Assembly: GCF_051020765.1 (NCBI RefSeq)
Contig: NW_027469102.1
Coordinates: 744,001-808,000, forward strand
Origin: Lasioglossum baleicum
Taxonomy: Eukaryota; Arthropoda; Insecta; Hymenoptera; Halictidae
Direction of reading: 5' to 3'
DNA length: 64,000 nucleotides
The position numbers and the translations under genes are program-made. The notes beneath the pieces were generated by a model. That model was not told the DNA's origin and ran no database searches. It saw only the letters and a program-made list of their open reading frames with translations. How positions within the stretch are numbered: the stretch's first letter is position 1; each line of letters begins with the position of its first letter. Positions 11,938 through 25,900 of this stretch are shown here, in pieces.

Positions 11938-12063
11938 CTCGCACGTGTTTTTGCTCGACTAGCCTGCGGGATGCATCCTCTCGCACGTGTTTTTGCTCGA
12001 CTAGCCTGCGGGATGCATCCTCTCGCACGTGTTTTTGCTCGACTAGCCTGCGGGATGCATCCT
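11938..12063 (+). repeat. Monomer A, three consecutive consensus copies (42 bp)
   Basis: Three perfect tandem copies lie at 11938-11979, 11980-12021 and 12022-12063. Each unit opens with CTCGCACGTG, continues with a T5 run and GCTCGACTAGCC, and ends TGCGGGATGCATCCT. Palindromes inside it are CACGTG and GGATGCATCC. Common subtypes are GTTTTTACTCG, GTTTGTGCTCG, GTTGTTGCTCG and GTTGTTACTCG in the T-run region, plus CTTTCGCACG, TGCTCTACTAG, TCGGCTAGCC, CTACCCTGC, CTAACCTGC, GCGCGATGC and CACCTG. The subtypes are not scattered at random. They recur in fixed order within higher-order repeats. Confidence 0.96.
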
Positions 12064-13650
12064 CTCGCACGTGTTTGTGCTCGACTAGCCTGCGGGATGC
12101 ATCCTCTCGCACGTGTTTTTACTCGACTAGCCTGCGGGATGCATCCTCTCGCACGTGTTTTTGCTCGACTAGCCATGCGCATCCCAAAAAACCTGCGCAT
12201 GCGCATCCCAAAAAATCTGCGCATGCGCATCCCACAAAACCTGCGCATGCGCATCCCACAAAACCTCGCACGTGTTTGTGCTCGACTAGCCTGCGGGATG
12301 CATCCTCTCGAACGTGTTTTTGCTCGACTAGCCTGCGGGATGCATCCTCTCGCACCTGTTTTTGCTCGACTAGCCTGCGGGATGCATCCTCTCGCACGTG
12401 TTTTTGCTCGACTAGCCTGCGGGATGCATCCTCTCGCACGTGTTTGTGCTCGACTAGCCTGCGGGATGCATCCTCTCGCACGTGTTTTTGCTCGACTAGG
12501 CATGCGCATCCCAAAAAACCTGCGCATGCGCATCCCAAAAATCTGCGCATGCGCATCCCACAAAACCTGCGCATGCGCATCCCACAAAACCTCGCACGTG
12601 TTTGTGCTCGACTAGCCTGCGGGATGCATCCTCTCGCACGTGTTTTTACTCGACTAGCCTGCGGGATGCATCCTCTCGCACGTGTTTTTGCTCGACTAGC
12701 CTGCGGGATGCATCCTCTCGCACGTGTTTTTGCTCGACTAGCCTGCGGGATGCATCCTCTCGCACGTGTTTTTACTCGACTAGCCTGCGGGATGCATCCT
12801 CTCGCACGTGTTTTTACTCGACTACCCTGCGGGATGCATCCTCTCGCACGTGTTTTTGCTCGACTAGCCATGCGCATCCCAATAAACCTGCGCATGCGCA
12901 TCCCAAAAAACCTGCGCATGCGCATCCCAAAAAACCTGCGCATGCGCATCCCACAAAACCTGCGTATGCGCATCCCACAAAACCTCGCACGTGTTTTTAC
13001 TCGACTAGCCTGCGGGATGCATCCTCTCGCACGTGTTTTTACTCGACTAGCCTGCGGGATGCATCCTCTCGCACGTGTTTTTGCTCGACTAGCCATGCGC
13101 ATCCCAAAAAACCTCGCACGTGTTTTTACTCGACTAGCCTGCGGGATGCATCCTCTCGCACGTGTTTTTGCTCGGCTAGCCTGCGGGATACATCCTCTCG
13201 CACGTGTTTTTGCTCGACTAGCCATGCGCATCCCAAAAAACCTGCGCATGCGCATCCCACAAAACCTGCGCATGCGCATCCCACAAAACCTCGCACGTGT
13301 TTGTGCTCGACTAGCCTGCGGGATGCATCCTTTCGCACGTGTTTTTACTCGACTAGCCTGCGGGATGCATCCTCTCGCACGTGTTTTTGCTCTACTAGCC
13401 ATGCGCATCCCAAAAAACCTGCGCATGCGCATCCCAAACAATTTGCGCATGCGCATCCCACAAAACCTGCGCATGCGCATCCCACAAAGCCTCGCACGTG
13501 TTTGTGCTCGACTAGCCTGCGGGATGCATCCTCTCGCACGTGTTTTTGCTCGACTAGCCATGCGCATCCCAAAAAACCTGCGCATGCGCATCCCAAAAAA
13601 TCTGCGCATGCGCATCCCACAAAACCTGCGCATGCGCATCCCACAAAACC

Positions 13651-14390
13651 TCGCACGTGTTTGTGCTCGACTAGCCTGCGGGATGCATCCTTTCGCACGT
13701 GTTTTTACTCGACTAGCCTGCGGGATGCATCCTCTCGCACGTGTTTTTGCTCGACTAGCCTGCGGGATGCATCCTCTCGCACGTGTTTGTGCTCGACTAG
13801 CCTGCGGGATGCATCCTCTCGCACGTGTTGTTACTCGACTAGCCTGCGGGATGCATCCTCTCGCACGTGTTTTTACTCGACTAGCCTGCGGGATGCATCC
13901 TCTCGCACGTGTTTGTGCTCGACTAGCCTGCGGGATGCATCCTCTCGCACGTGTTTTTGCTCGACTAGCCTGCGGGATGCATCCTCTCGCACGTGTTTTT
14001 GCTCGACTAGCTTGCGGGATGCATCCTCTCGCACCTGTTTTTGCTCGACTAGCCTGCGGGATGCATCCTCTCGCACGTGTTTGTGCTCGACTAGCCTGCG
14101 GGATGCATCCTCTCGCACGTGTTTTTACTCGACTAGCCTGCGGGATGCATCCTCTCGCACGTGTTTTTGCTCGACTAGCCTGCGGGATGCATCCTCTCGC
14201 ACGTGTTTTTGCTCGACTAGCCTGCGCGATGCATCCTCTCGCACGTGTTTTTACTCGACTAGCCTGCGGGATGCATCCTCTCGCACGTGTTTTTACTCGA
14301 CTACCCTGCGGGATGCATCCTCTCGCACGTGTTTTTGCTCGACTAGCCTGCGGGATGCATCCTCTCGCACGTGTTTTTGCTCGACTAGGT
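13651..14390 (+). repeat. Run of 18 consecutive A units
   Basis: About 740 bp without any B unit, the longest A run I found. It contains the ordered subtypes GTTTGTG, TTTTTAC with a CTTTCGC start, TTTTTGC, GTTTGTG, GTTGTTAC and so on. It includes one CACCTG unit (near 14033), one GCGCGATGC unit (near 14225) and one CTACCC unit (near 14301), and closes with a CTAGGTATGC junction. Repetition of subtype order inside it suggests unequal exchange joined two or three shorter runs. Confidence 0.8.
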
Positions 14391-14553
14391 ATGCGCATCC
14401 CAAAAAACCTGCGCATGCGCATCCCAAAAAACCTGCGCATGCGCATCCCAAAAAACCTGCGCATGCGCATCCCAAAAAACCTGCGCATGCGCATCCCAAA
14501 AAACCTGCGCATGCGCATCCCACAAAACCTGCGCATGCGCATCCCACAAAACC
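14391..14553 (+). repeat. Seven-unit B block
   Basis: The longest B block noticed: five AAAAAA-type units followed by two ACAAAA-type units. Most blocks have two to five. The expansion is confined to the AAAAAA side, and the terminal ACAAAA pair is unchanged. Confidence 0.8.
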
Positions 14554-17500
14554 TCGCACGTGTTTGTGCTCGACTAGCCTGCGGGATGCATCCTTTCGCA
14601 CGTGTTTTTACTCGACTAGCCTGCGGGATGCATCCTCTCGCACGTGTTTTTGCTCGACTAGCCTGCGGGATGCATCCTCTCGCACGTGTTTTTGCTCGAC
14701 TAGGTATGCGCATCCCAAAAAACCTGCGCATGCGCATCCCAAAAATCTGCGCATGCGCATCCCACAAAACCTGCGCATGCGCATCCCACAAAACCTCGCA
14801 CGTGTTTGTGCTCGACTAGCCTGCGGGATGCATCCTCTCGCACGTGTTTTTACTCGACTAGCCTGCGGGATGCATCCTCTCGCACGTGTTTTTGCTCGAC
14901 TAGCCTGCGGGATGCATCCTCTCGCACGTGTTTTTGCTCGACTAGCCTGCGGGATGCATCCTCTCGCACGTGTTTTTACTCGACTAGCCTGCGGGATGCA
15001 TCCTCTCGCACGTGTTTTTACTCGACTACCCTGCGGGATGCATCCTCTCGCACGTGTTTTTGCTCGACTAGCCATGCGCATCCCAATAAACCTGCGCATG
15101 CGCATCCCAAAAAACCTGCGCATGCGCATCCCAAAAAACCTGCGCATGCGCATCCCACAAAACCTGCGTATGAGCATCCCACAAAACCTCGCACGTGTTT
15201 TTACTCGACTAGCCTGCGGGATGCATCCTCTCGCACGTGTTTTTACTCGACTAGCCTGCGGGATGCATCCTCTCGCACGTGTTTTTGCTCGACTAGCCAT
15301 GCGCATCCCAAAAAACCTCGCACGTGTTTTTACTCGACTAGCCTGCGGGATGCATCCTCTCGCACGTGTTTTTGCTCGGCTAGCCTGCGGGATACATCCT
15401 CTCGCACGTGTTTTTGCTCGACTAGCCATGCGCATCCCAAAAAACCTGCGCATGCGCATCCCACAAAACCTGCGCATGCGCATCCCACAAAACCTCGCAC
15501 GTGTTTGTGCTCGACTAGCCTGCGGGATGCATCCTTTCGCACGTGTTTTTACTCGACTAGCCTGCGGGATGCATCCTCTCGCACGTGTTTTTGCTCTACT
15601 AGCCATGCGCATCCCAAAAAACCTGCGCATGCGCATCCCAAACAATTTGCGCATGCGCATCCCACAAAACCTGCGCATGCGCATCCCACAAAGCCTCGCA
15701 CGTGTTTGTGCTCGACTAGCCTGCGGGATGCATCCTCTCGCACGTGTTTTTGCTCGACTAGCCTGCGGGATGCATCCTCTCGCACGTGTTTTTGCTCGAC
15801 TAGCCATGCGCATCCCAAAAAACCTGCGCATGCGCATCCCAAAAAATCTGCGCATGCGCATCCCACAAAAGCTGCGCATGCGCATCCCACAAAACCTCGC
15901 ACGTGTTTGTGCTCGACTAGCCTGCGGGATGCATCCTTTCGCACGTGTTTTTACTCGACTAGCCTGCGGGATGCATCCTCTCGCACGTGTTGTTGCTCGA
16001 CTAGCCTGCGGGATGCATCCTCTCGCACGTGTTTGTGCTCGACTAGCCTGCGGGATGCATCCTCTCACACGTGTTTTTGCTCGACTAACCTGCGGGATGC
16101 ATCCTCTCGCACGTGTTTTTGCTCGACTAGCCTGCGGGATGCATCCTCTCGCACGTGTTTGTGCTCGACTAGCCTGCGGGATGCATCCTCTCGCACGTGT
16201 TTTTGCTCGGCTAGCCTGCGGGATACATCCTCTCACACGTGTTTTTGCTCGACTAGCCATGCGCATCCCAAAAAACCTGCGCATGCGCATCCCACAAAAC
16301 CTGCGCATGCGCATCCCACAAAACCTCGCACGTGTTTGTGCTCGACTAGCCTGCGGGATGCATCCTTTCGCTCGTGTTTTTACTCGACTAGCCTGCGGGA
16401 TGCATCCTCTCGCACGTGTTTTTGCTCGACTAGCCATGCGCATCCCAAAAAACCTGCGCATGCGCATCCCAAAAAATCTGCGAATGCGCATCCCACAAAA
16501 CCTGCGCATGCGCATCCCACAAAACCTCGCACGTGTTTGTGCTCGACTAGCCTGCGGGATGCATCCTTTCGCACGTGTTTTTACTCGACTAGCCTGCGGG
16601 ATGCATCCTCTCGCACGTGTTTTTGCTCGACTAGCCTGCGGGATGCATCCTCTCGCACGTGTTTTTGCTCGACTAGCCTGCGGGATGCATCCTCTCGCAC
16701 GTGTTGTTACTCGACTAGCCTGCGGGATGCATCCTCTCGCACGTGTTTTTACTCGACTACCCTGCGGGATGCATCCTCTCGCACGTGTTTTTGCTCGACT
16801 AGCCATGCGCATCCCAAAAAACCTGCGCATGCGCATCCCAAAAAACCTGCGCATGCGCATCCCAAAAAACCTGCGCATGCGCATCCCACAAAACCTGCGT
16901 ATGCGCATCCCACAAAACCTCGCACGTGTTTTTACTCGACTAGCCTGCGGGATGCATCCTCTCGCACGTGTTTTTACTCGACTAGCCTGCGGGATGCATC
17001 CTCTCGCACGTGTTTTTGCTCGACTAGCCATGCGCATCCCAAAAAACCTGCACATGCGCATCCCAAAAAACCTGCGCATGCGCATCCCACAAAACCTGCG
17101 CATGCGCATCCCACAAAACCTCGCACGTGTTTTTACTCGACTAGCCTGCGGGATGCATCCTCTCGCACGTGTTTTTGCTCGGCTAGCCTGCGGGATGCAT
17201 CCTCTCGCACGTGTTTTTACTCGACTAGCCTGCGGGATGCATCCTCTCGCATGTGTTTTTGCTCGACTAGCCTGCGGGATGCATCCTCTCGCACGTGATT
17301 TTGCTCGACTAGCCTACGGGATGCATCCTCTCGCACGTGTTTTTGCTCGACTAGGCATGCGCATCCCAAAAAACCTGCGCATGCGCATCCCACAAAACCT
17401 GCGCATGCGCATCCCACAAAACCTGCGCATGCGCATCCCACAAAACCTCGCACGTGTTTGTGCTCGACTAGCCTGCGGGATGCATCCTTTCGCACGTGTT

Positions 17501-19243
17501 TTTACTCGACTAGCCTGCGGGATGCATCCTCTCGCACGTGTTTTTGCTCGACTAGCCATGCGCATCCCAAAAAACCTGCGCATGCGCATCCCAAAAAACC
17601 TGCGCATGCGCATCCCAAAAATCTGCGCATGCGCTTCCCACAAAACCTGCGCATGCGCATCCCACAAAACCTCGCACGTGTTCGTGCTCGACTAGCCTGC
17701 GGGATGCATCCTCTCGCACGTGTTTTTGCTCGACTAGCCTGCGGGATGCATCCTCTCGCACGTGTTTTTGCTCGACTAGCCTGCGGGATGCATCCTCTCG
17801 CACGTGTTTTTGCTCGACTAGCCTGCGGGATGCATCCTCTCGCACGTGTTTGTGCTCGACTAGCCTGCGGGATGCATCCTCTCGCACGTGTTTTTACTCG
17901 ACTAGCCTGCGGGATGCATCCTCTCGCACGTGTTTTTACTCGACTAGCCTGCGGGATGCATCCTCTCGCACGTGTTTTTGCTCGACTAGCCATGCGCATC
18001 CCAAAAAACCTGCGCATGCGCATCCCAAAAAATCTGCGCATGCGCATTCCACAAAACCTGCGCATGCGCATCCCACAAAACCTCGCACGTGTTTGTGCTC
18101 GACTAGCCTGCGGGATGCATCCTCTCGCACGTGTTTTTGCTCGACTAGCCTGCGGGATGCATCCTCTCGCACCTGTTTTTGCTCGACTAGCCTGCGGGAT
18201 GCATCCTCTCGCACGTGTTTTTGCTCGACTAGCCTGCGGGATGCATCCTCTCGCACGTGTTTGTGCTCGACTAGCCTGCGGGATGCATCCTCTCGCACGT
18301 GTTTTTACTCGACTAGCCTGCGGGATGCATCCTCTCGCACGTGTTTTTGCTCGACTAGCCTGCGGGATGCATCCTCTCGCACGTGTTTTTGCTCGACTAG
18401 CCTGCGCGATGCATCCTCTCGCACGTGTTTTTACTCGACTAGCCTGCGGGATGCATCCTCTCGCACGTGTTTTTACTCGACTACCCTGCGGGATGCATCC
18501 TCTCGCACGTGTTTTTGCTCGACTAGCCATGCGCATCCCAAAAAACCTGCGCATGCGCATCCCAAAAAACCTGCGCATGCGCATCCCACAAAACCTGCGC
18601 ATGCGCATCCCACAAAACCTCGCACGTGTTTGTGCTCGACTAGCCTGCGGGATGCATCCTTTCGCACGTGTTTTTACTCGACTAGCCTGCGGGATGCATC
18701 CTCTCGCACGTGTTTTTGCTCGACTAGCCTGCGGGATGCATCCTCTCGCACGTGTTTTTGCTCGACTAGGCATGCGCATCCCAAAAAACCTGCGCATGCG
18801 CATCCCAAAAAACCTGCGCATGCGCATCCCACAAAACCTGCGCATGCGCATCCCGCAAAACCTCGCACGTGTTTTTACTCGACTAGCCTGCGGGATGCAT
18901 CCTCTCGCACGTGTTTTTGCTCGACTAGCCTGCGGGATGCATCCTCTCGCACGTGTTTGTGCTCGACTAGCCTGCGGGATGCATCCTCTCGCACGTGTTT
19001 TTACTCGACTAGCCTGCGGGATGCATCCTCTCGCATGTGTTTTTGCTCGACTAGCCTGCGGGATGCATCCTCTCGCACGTGTTTTTGCTCGACTAGCCTG
19101 CGGGATGCATCCTCTCGCACGTGTTTTTGCTCGACTAGGCATGCGCATCCCAAAAAACCTGCGCATGCGCATCCCAAAAAACCTGCGCATGCGCATCCCA
19201 CAAAACCTGCGCATGCGCATCCCACAAAACCTCGCACGTGTTT

Positions 19244-19906
19244 TTACTCGACTAGCCTGCGGGATGCATTCTCTCGCACGTGTTTTTGCTCGACTAGCCA
19301 TGCGCATCCCAAAAAACCTGCGCATGCGCATCCCAAAAAATCTGCGCATGCGCATCCCACAAAACCTGCGCATGCGCATCCCACAAAACCTCGCACGTGT
19401 TTGTGCTCGACTAGCCTGCGGGATGCATCCTCTCGCACGTGTTTTTGCTCGACTAGCCTGCGGGATGCATCCTCTCGCACGTGTTTTTGCTCGACTAGCC
19501 TGCGGGATGCATCCTCTCGCACGTGTTTTTGCTCGACTAGCCTGCGGGATGCATCCTCTCGCACGTGTTTGTGCTCGACTAGCCTGCGGGATGCATCCTC
19601 TCGCACGTGTTTTTACTCGACTAGCCTGCGGGATGCATCCTCTCGCACGTGTTTTTGCTCGACTAGGCATGCGCATCCCAAAAAACCTGCGCATGCGCAT
19701 CCCACAAAACCTGCGCATGCGCATCCCACAAAACCTCGCACGTGTTTTTACTCGACTAGCCTGCGGGATGCATCCTCTCGCACGTGTTTTTGCTCGACTA
19801 GGCATGCGCATCCCAAAAAACCTGCGCATGCGCATCCCAAAAAACCTGCGCATGCGCATCCCACAAAACCTGCGCATGCGCATCCCACAAAACCTCGCAC
19901 GTGTTT
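19244..19906 (+). repeat. 663-bp tandem step
   Basis: The A variant GCATTCTCTC occurs at 19266 and 19929, offset 663, each followed by the same four-unit B block (A6-CCT, A6-TCT, two ACAAAA) and A run. It lies just before and partly inside the 3384-bp duplication, so the third copy at 23313 came along with the larger event. Confidence 0.75.
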
Positions 19907-22900
19907 TTACTCGACTAGCCTGCGGGATGCATTCTCTCGCACGTGTTTTTGCTCGACTAGCCATGCGCATCCCAAAAAACCTGCGCATGCGCATCCCAAA
20001 AAATCTGCGCATGCGCATCCCACAAAACCTGCGCATGCGCATCCCACAAAACCTCGCACGTGTTTGTGCTCGACTAGCCTGCGGGATGCATCCTCTCGCA
20101 CGTGTTTTTGCTCGACTAGCCTGCGGGATGCATCCTCTCGCACGTGTTTTTGCTCGACTAGCCTGCGGGATGCATCCTCTCGCACGTGTTTTTGCTCGAC
20201 TAGCCTGCGGGATGCATCCTCTCGCACGTGTTTGTGCTCGACTAGCCTGCGGGATGCATCCTCTCGCACGTGTTTTTACTCGACTAGCCTGCGGGATGCA
20301 TCCTCTCGCACGTGTTTTTGCTCGACTAGGCATGCGCATCCCAAAAAACCTGCGCATGCGCATCCCACAAAACCTGCGCATGCGCATCCCACAAAACCTC
20401 GCACGTGTTTTTACTCGACTAGCCTGCGGGATGCATCCTCTCGCACGTGTTTTTGCTCGACTAGCCATGCGCATCCCAAAAAACCTGCGCATGCGCATCC
20501 CAAAAAATCTGCGCATGCGCATCCCACAAAACCTGCGCATGCGCATCCCACAAAACCTCGCACGTGTTTGTGCTCGACTAGCCTGCGGGATGCATCCTTT
20601 TGCACGTGTTTTTACTCGACTAGCCTGCGGGATGCATCCTCTCGCACGTGTTTTTGCTCGACTAGCCTGCGGGATGCATCCTCTCGCACGTGTTTGTGCT
20701 CGACTAGCCTGCGGGATGCATCCTCTCGCACGTGTTTTTACTCGACTAGCCTGCGGGATGCATCCTCTCGCACGTGTTTTTGCTCGACTAGCCTGCGGGA
20801 TGCATCCTCTCGCACGTGTTTTTGCTCGACTAGCCTGCGGGATGCATCCTCTCGCACGTGTTTTTACTCGACTAGCCTGCGGGATGCATCCTCTCGCACG
20901 TGTTTTTACTCGACTACCCTGCGGGATGCATCCTCTCGCACGTGTTTTTGCTCGACTAGCCATGCGCATCCCAATAAACCTGCGCATGCGCATCCCAAAA
21001 AACCTGCGCATGCGCATCCCACAAAACCTGCGTATGCGCATCCCACAAAACCTCGCACGTGTTTTTACTCGACTAGCCTGCGGGATGCATCCTCTCGCAC
21101 GTGTTTTTACTCGACTAGCCTGCGGGATGCATCCTCTCGCACGTGTTTTTGCTCGACTAGCCATGCGCATCCCAAAAAACCTCGCACGTGTTTTTACTCG
21201 ACTAGCCTGCGGGATGCATCCTCTCGCACGTGTTTTTGCTCGGCTAGCCTGCGGGATACATCCTCTCGCACGTGTTTTTGCTCGACTAGCCATGCGCATC
21301 CCAAAAAACCTGCGCATGCGCATCCCACAAAACCTGCGCATGCGCATCCCACAAAACCTCGCACGTGTTTGTGCTCGACTAGCCTGCGGGATGCATCCTT
21401 TCGCACGTGTTTTTACTCGACTATCCTGCGGGATGCATCCTCTCGCACGTGTTTTTGCTCTACTAGCCATGCGCATCCCAAAAAACCTGCGCATGCGCAT
21501 CCCAAACAATTTGCGCATGCGCATCCCACAAAACCTGCGCATGCGCATCCCACAAAGCCTCGCACGTGTTTGTGCTCGACTAGCCTGCGGGATGCATCCT
21601 CTCGCACGTGTTTTTGCTCGACTAGCCTGCGGGATGCATCCTCTCGCACGTGTTTTTGCTCGACTAGCCATGCGCATCCCAAAAAACCTGCGCATGCGCA
21701 TCCCAAAAAATCTGCGCATGCGCATCCCACAAAAGCTGCGCATGCGCATCCCACAAAACCTCGCACGTGTTTGTGCTCGACTAGCCTGCGGGATGCATCC
21801 TTTCGCACGTGTTTTTACTCGACTAGCCTGCGGGATGCATCCTCTCGCACGTGTTGTTGCTCGACTAGCCTGCGGGATGCATCCTCTCGCACGTGTTTGT
21901 GCTCGACTAGCCTGCGGGATGCATCCTCTCACACGTGTTTTTGCTCGACTAACCTGCGGGATGCATCCTCTCGCACGTGTTTTTGCTCGACTAGCCTGCG
22001 GGATGGATCCTCTCGCACGTGTTTGTGCTCGACTAGCCTGCGGGATGCATCCTCTCGCACGTGTTTTTGCTCGGCTAGCCTGCGGGATACATCCTCTCAC
22101 ACGTGTTTTTGCTCGACTAGCCATGCGCATCCCAAAAAACCTGCGCATGCGCATCCCACAAAACCTGCGCATGCGCATCCCACAAAACCTCGCACGTGTT
22201 TGTGCTCGACTAGCCTGCGGGATGCATCCTTTCGCACGTGTTTTTACTCGACTAGCCTGCGGGATGCATCCTCTCGCACGTGTTTTTGCTCGACTAGCCA
22301 TGCGCATCCCAAAAAACCTGCGCATGCGCATCCCAAAAAATCTGCGAATGCGCATCCCACAAAACCTGCGCATGCGCATCCCACAAAACCTCGCACGTGT
22401 TTGTGCTCGACTAGCCTGCGGGATGCATCCTTTCGCACGTGTTTTTACTCGACTAGCCTGCGGGATGCATCCTCTCGCACGTGTTTTTGCTCGACTAGCC
22501 TGCGGGATGCATCCTCTCGCACGTGTTTTTGCTCGACTAGCCTGCGGGATGCATCCTCTCGCACGTGTTGTTACTCGACTAGCCTGCGGGATGCATCCTC
22601 TCGCACGTGTTTTTACTCGACTACCCTGCGGGATGCATCCTCTCGCACGTGTTTTTGCTCGACTAGCCATGCGCATCTCAAAAAACCTGCGCATGCGCAT
22701 CCCAAAAAACCTGCGCATGCGCATCCCAAAAAACCTGCGCATGCGCATCCCACAAAACCTGCGTATGCGCATCCCACAAAACCTCGCACGTGTTTTTACT
22801 CGACTAGCCTGCGGGATGCATCCTCTCGCACGTGTTTTTACTCGACTAGCCTGCGGGATGCATCCTCTCCCACGTGTTTTTGCTCGACTAGCCATGCGCA

Positions 22901-22990
22901 TCCCAAAAAACCTGCACATGCGCATCCCAAAAAACCTGCGCATGCGCATCCCACAAAACCTGCGCATGCGCATCCCACAAAACCTCGCAC
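19607..22990 (+). repeat. 3384-bp tandem duplication, copy 1
   Basis: Every rare variant checked has a partner 3384 bp downstream: GCATTCTC at 19929, CTATCCTGC at 21421 and GGATGGATCC at 22001. The copy starts in an A run before a CTAGGCATGC junction and ends inside a B-to-A junction. No difference between the copies was noticed at the places compared. Confidence 0.85.
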
Positions 22991-25900
22991 GTGTTTTTAC
23001 TCGACTAGCCTGCGGGATGCATCCTCTCGCACGTGTTTTTGCTCGACTAGGCATGCGCATCCCAAAAAACCTGCGCATGCGCATCCCACAAAACCTGCGC
23101 ATGCGCATCCCACAAAACCTCGCACGTGTTTTTACTCGACTAGCCTGCGGGATGCATCCTCTCGCACGTGTTTTTGCTCGACTAGGCATGCGCATCCCAA
23201 AAAACCTGCGCATGCGCATCCCAAAAAACCTGCGCATGCGCATCCCACAAAACCTGCGCATGCGCATCCCACAAAACCTCGCACGTGTTTTTACTCGACT
23301 AGCCTGCGGGATGCATTCTCTCGCACGTGTTTTTGCTCGACTAGCCATGCGCATCCCAAAAAACCTGCGCATGCGCATCCCAAAAAATCTGCGCATGCGC
23401 ATCCCACAAAACCTGCGCATGCGCATCCCACAAAACCTCGCACGTGTTTGTGCTCGACTAGCCTGCGGGATGCATCCTCTCGCACGTGTTTTTGCTCGAC
23501 TAGCCTGCGGGATGCATCCTCTCGCACGTGTTTTTGCTCGACTAGCCTGCGGGATGCATCCTCTCGCACGTGTTTTTGCTCGACTAGCCTGCGGGATGCA
23601 TCCTCTCGCACGTGTTTGTGCTCGACTAGCCTGCGGGATGCATCCTCTCGCACGTGTTTTTACTCGACTAGCCTGCGGGATGCATCCTCTCGCACGTGTT
23701 TTTGCTCGACTAGGCATGCGCATCCCAAAAAACCTGCGCATGCGCATCCCACAAAACCTGCGCATGCGCATCCCACAAAACCTCGCACGTGTTTTTACTC
23801 GACTAGCCTGCGGGATGCATCCTCTCGCACGTGTTTTTGCTCGACTAGCCATGCGCATCCCAAAAAACCTGCGCATGCGCATCCCAAAAAATCTGCGCAT
23901 GCGCATCCCACAAAACCTGCGCATGCGCATCCCACAAAACCTCGCACGTGTTTGTGCTCGACTAGCCTGCGGGATGCATCCTTTTGCACGTGTTTTTACT
24001 CGACTAGCCTGCGGGATGCATCCTCTCGCACGTGTTTTTGCTCGACTAGCCTGCGGGATGCATCCTCTCGCACGTGTTTGTGCTCGACTAGCCTGCGGGA
24101 TGCATCCTCTCGCACGTGTTTTTACTCGACTAGCCTGCGGGATGCATCCTCTCGCACGTGTTTTTGCTCGACTAGCCTGCGGGATGCATCCTCTCGCACG
24201 TGTTTTTGCTCGACTAGCCTGCGGGATGCATCCTCTCGCACGTGTTTTTACTCGACTAGCCTGCGGGATGCATCCTCTCGCACGTGTTTTTACTCGACTA
24301 CCCTGCGGGATGCATCCTCTCGCACGTGTTTTTGCTCGACTAGCCATGCGCATCCCAATAAACCTGCGCATGCGCATCCCAAAAAACCTGCGCATGCGCA
24401 TCCCACAAAACCTGCGTATGCGCATCCCACAAAACCTCGCACGTGTTTTTACTCGACTAGCCTGCGGGATGCATCCTCTCGCACGTGTTTTTACTCGACT
24501 AGCCTGCGGGATGCATCCTCTCGCACGTGTTTTTGCTCGACTAGCCATGCGCATCCCAAAAAACCTCGCACGTGTTTTTACTCGACTAGCCTGCGGGATG
24601 CATCCTCTCGCACGTGTTTTTGCTCGGCTAGCCTGCGGGATACATCCTCTCGCACGTGTTTTTGCTCGACTAGCCATGCGCATCCCAAAAAACCTGCGCA
24701 TGCGCATCCCACAAAACCTGCGCATGCGCATCCCACAAAACCTCGCACGTGTTTGTGCTCGACTAGCCTGCGGGATGCATCCTTTCGCACGTGTTTTTAC
24801 TCGACTATCCTGCGGGATGCATCCTCTCGCACGTGTTTTTGCTCTACTAGCCATGCGCATCCCAAAAAACCTGCGCATGCGCATCCCAAACAATTTGCGC
24901 ATGCGCATCCCACAAAACCTGCGCATGCGCATCCCACAAAGCCTCGCACGTGTTTGTGCTCGACTAGCCTGCGGGATGCATCCTCTCGCACGTGTTTTTG
25001 CTCGACTAGCCTGCGGGATGCATCCTCTCGCACGTGTTTTTGCTCGACTAGCCATGCGCATCCCAAAAAACCTGCGCATGCGCATCCCAAAAAATCTGCG
25101 CATGCGCATCCCACAAAAGCTGCGCATGCGCATCCCACAAAACCTCGCACGTGTTTGTGCTCGACTAGCCTGCGGGATGCATCCTTTCGCACGTGTTTTT
25201 ACTCGACTAGCCTGCGGGATGCATCCTCTCGCACGTGTTGTTGCTCGACTAGCCTGCGGGATGCATCCTCTCGCACGTGTTTGTGCTCGACTAGCCTGCG
25301 GGATGCATCCTCTCACACGTGTTTTTGCTCGACTAACCTGCGGGATGCATCCTCTCGCACGTGTTTTTGCTCGACTAGCCTGCGGGATGGATCCTCTCGC
25401 ACGTGTTTGTGCTCGACTAGCCTGCGGGATGCATCCTCTCGCACGTGTTTTTGCTCGGCTAGCCTGCGGGATACATCCTCTCACACGTGTTTTTGCTCGA
25501 CTAGCCATGCGCATCCCAAAAAACCTGCGCATGCGCATCCCACAAAACCTGCGCATGCGCATCCCACAAAACCTCGCACGTGTTTGTGCTCGACTAGCCT
25601 GCGGGATGCATCCTTTCGCACGTGTTTTTACTCGACTAGCCTGCGGGATGCATCCTCTCGCACGTGTTTTTGCTCGACTAGCCATGCGCATCCCAAAAAA
25701 CCTGCGCATGCGCATCCCAAAAAATCTGCGAATGCGCATCCCACAAAACCTGCGCATGCGCATCCCACAAAACCTCGCACGTGTTTGTGCTCGACTAGCC
25801 TGCGGGATGCATCCTTTCGCACGTGTTTTTACTCGACTAGCCTGCGGGATGCATCCTCTCGCACGTGTTTTTGCTCGACTAGCCTGCGGGATGCATCCTC

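Larger units (their letters stand above)
11605..17313 (+). repeat. Higher-order segment 4 (5709 bp)
   Basis: Distinguished by three 23-bp B units with only five A (11842-11846, 12537-12541, 14741-14745), the first followed by the GCGCTTCCC variant. It holds the longest A run and the longest B block noticed. Its second half repeats the order of segment 3: AATAAA B units, single B junction, TCGGCTAGCC, GGGATACATCC, AAACAATTT and AAAAGCT. The small-landmark set recurs at offset 2204 (13126 to 15330). Confidence 0.8.

Noticed and set aside
11954..11975. CENP-B box in monomer A
   Set aside because: A has CTCG and CGGG separated by 9 bp, while the CENP-B box needs TTCG and CGGG separated by 7 bp with an A at a fixed place. 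Spacing and core both fail.
22001..22010. GGATGGATCC as a functional variant
   Set aside because: A single C-to-G change in one A unit, copied by the 3384-bp duplication (25385) and again at 30307. It is useful as a marker only.
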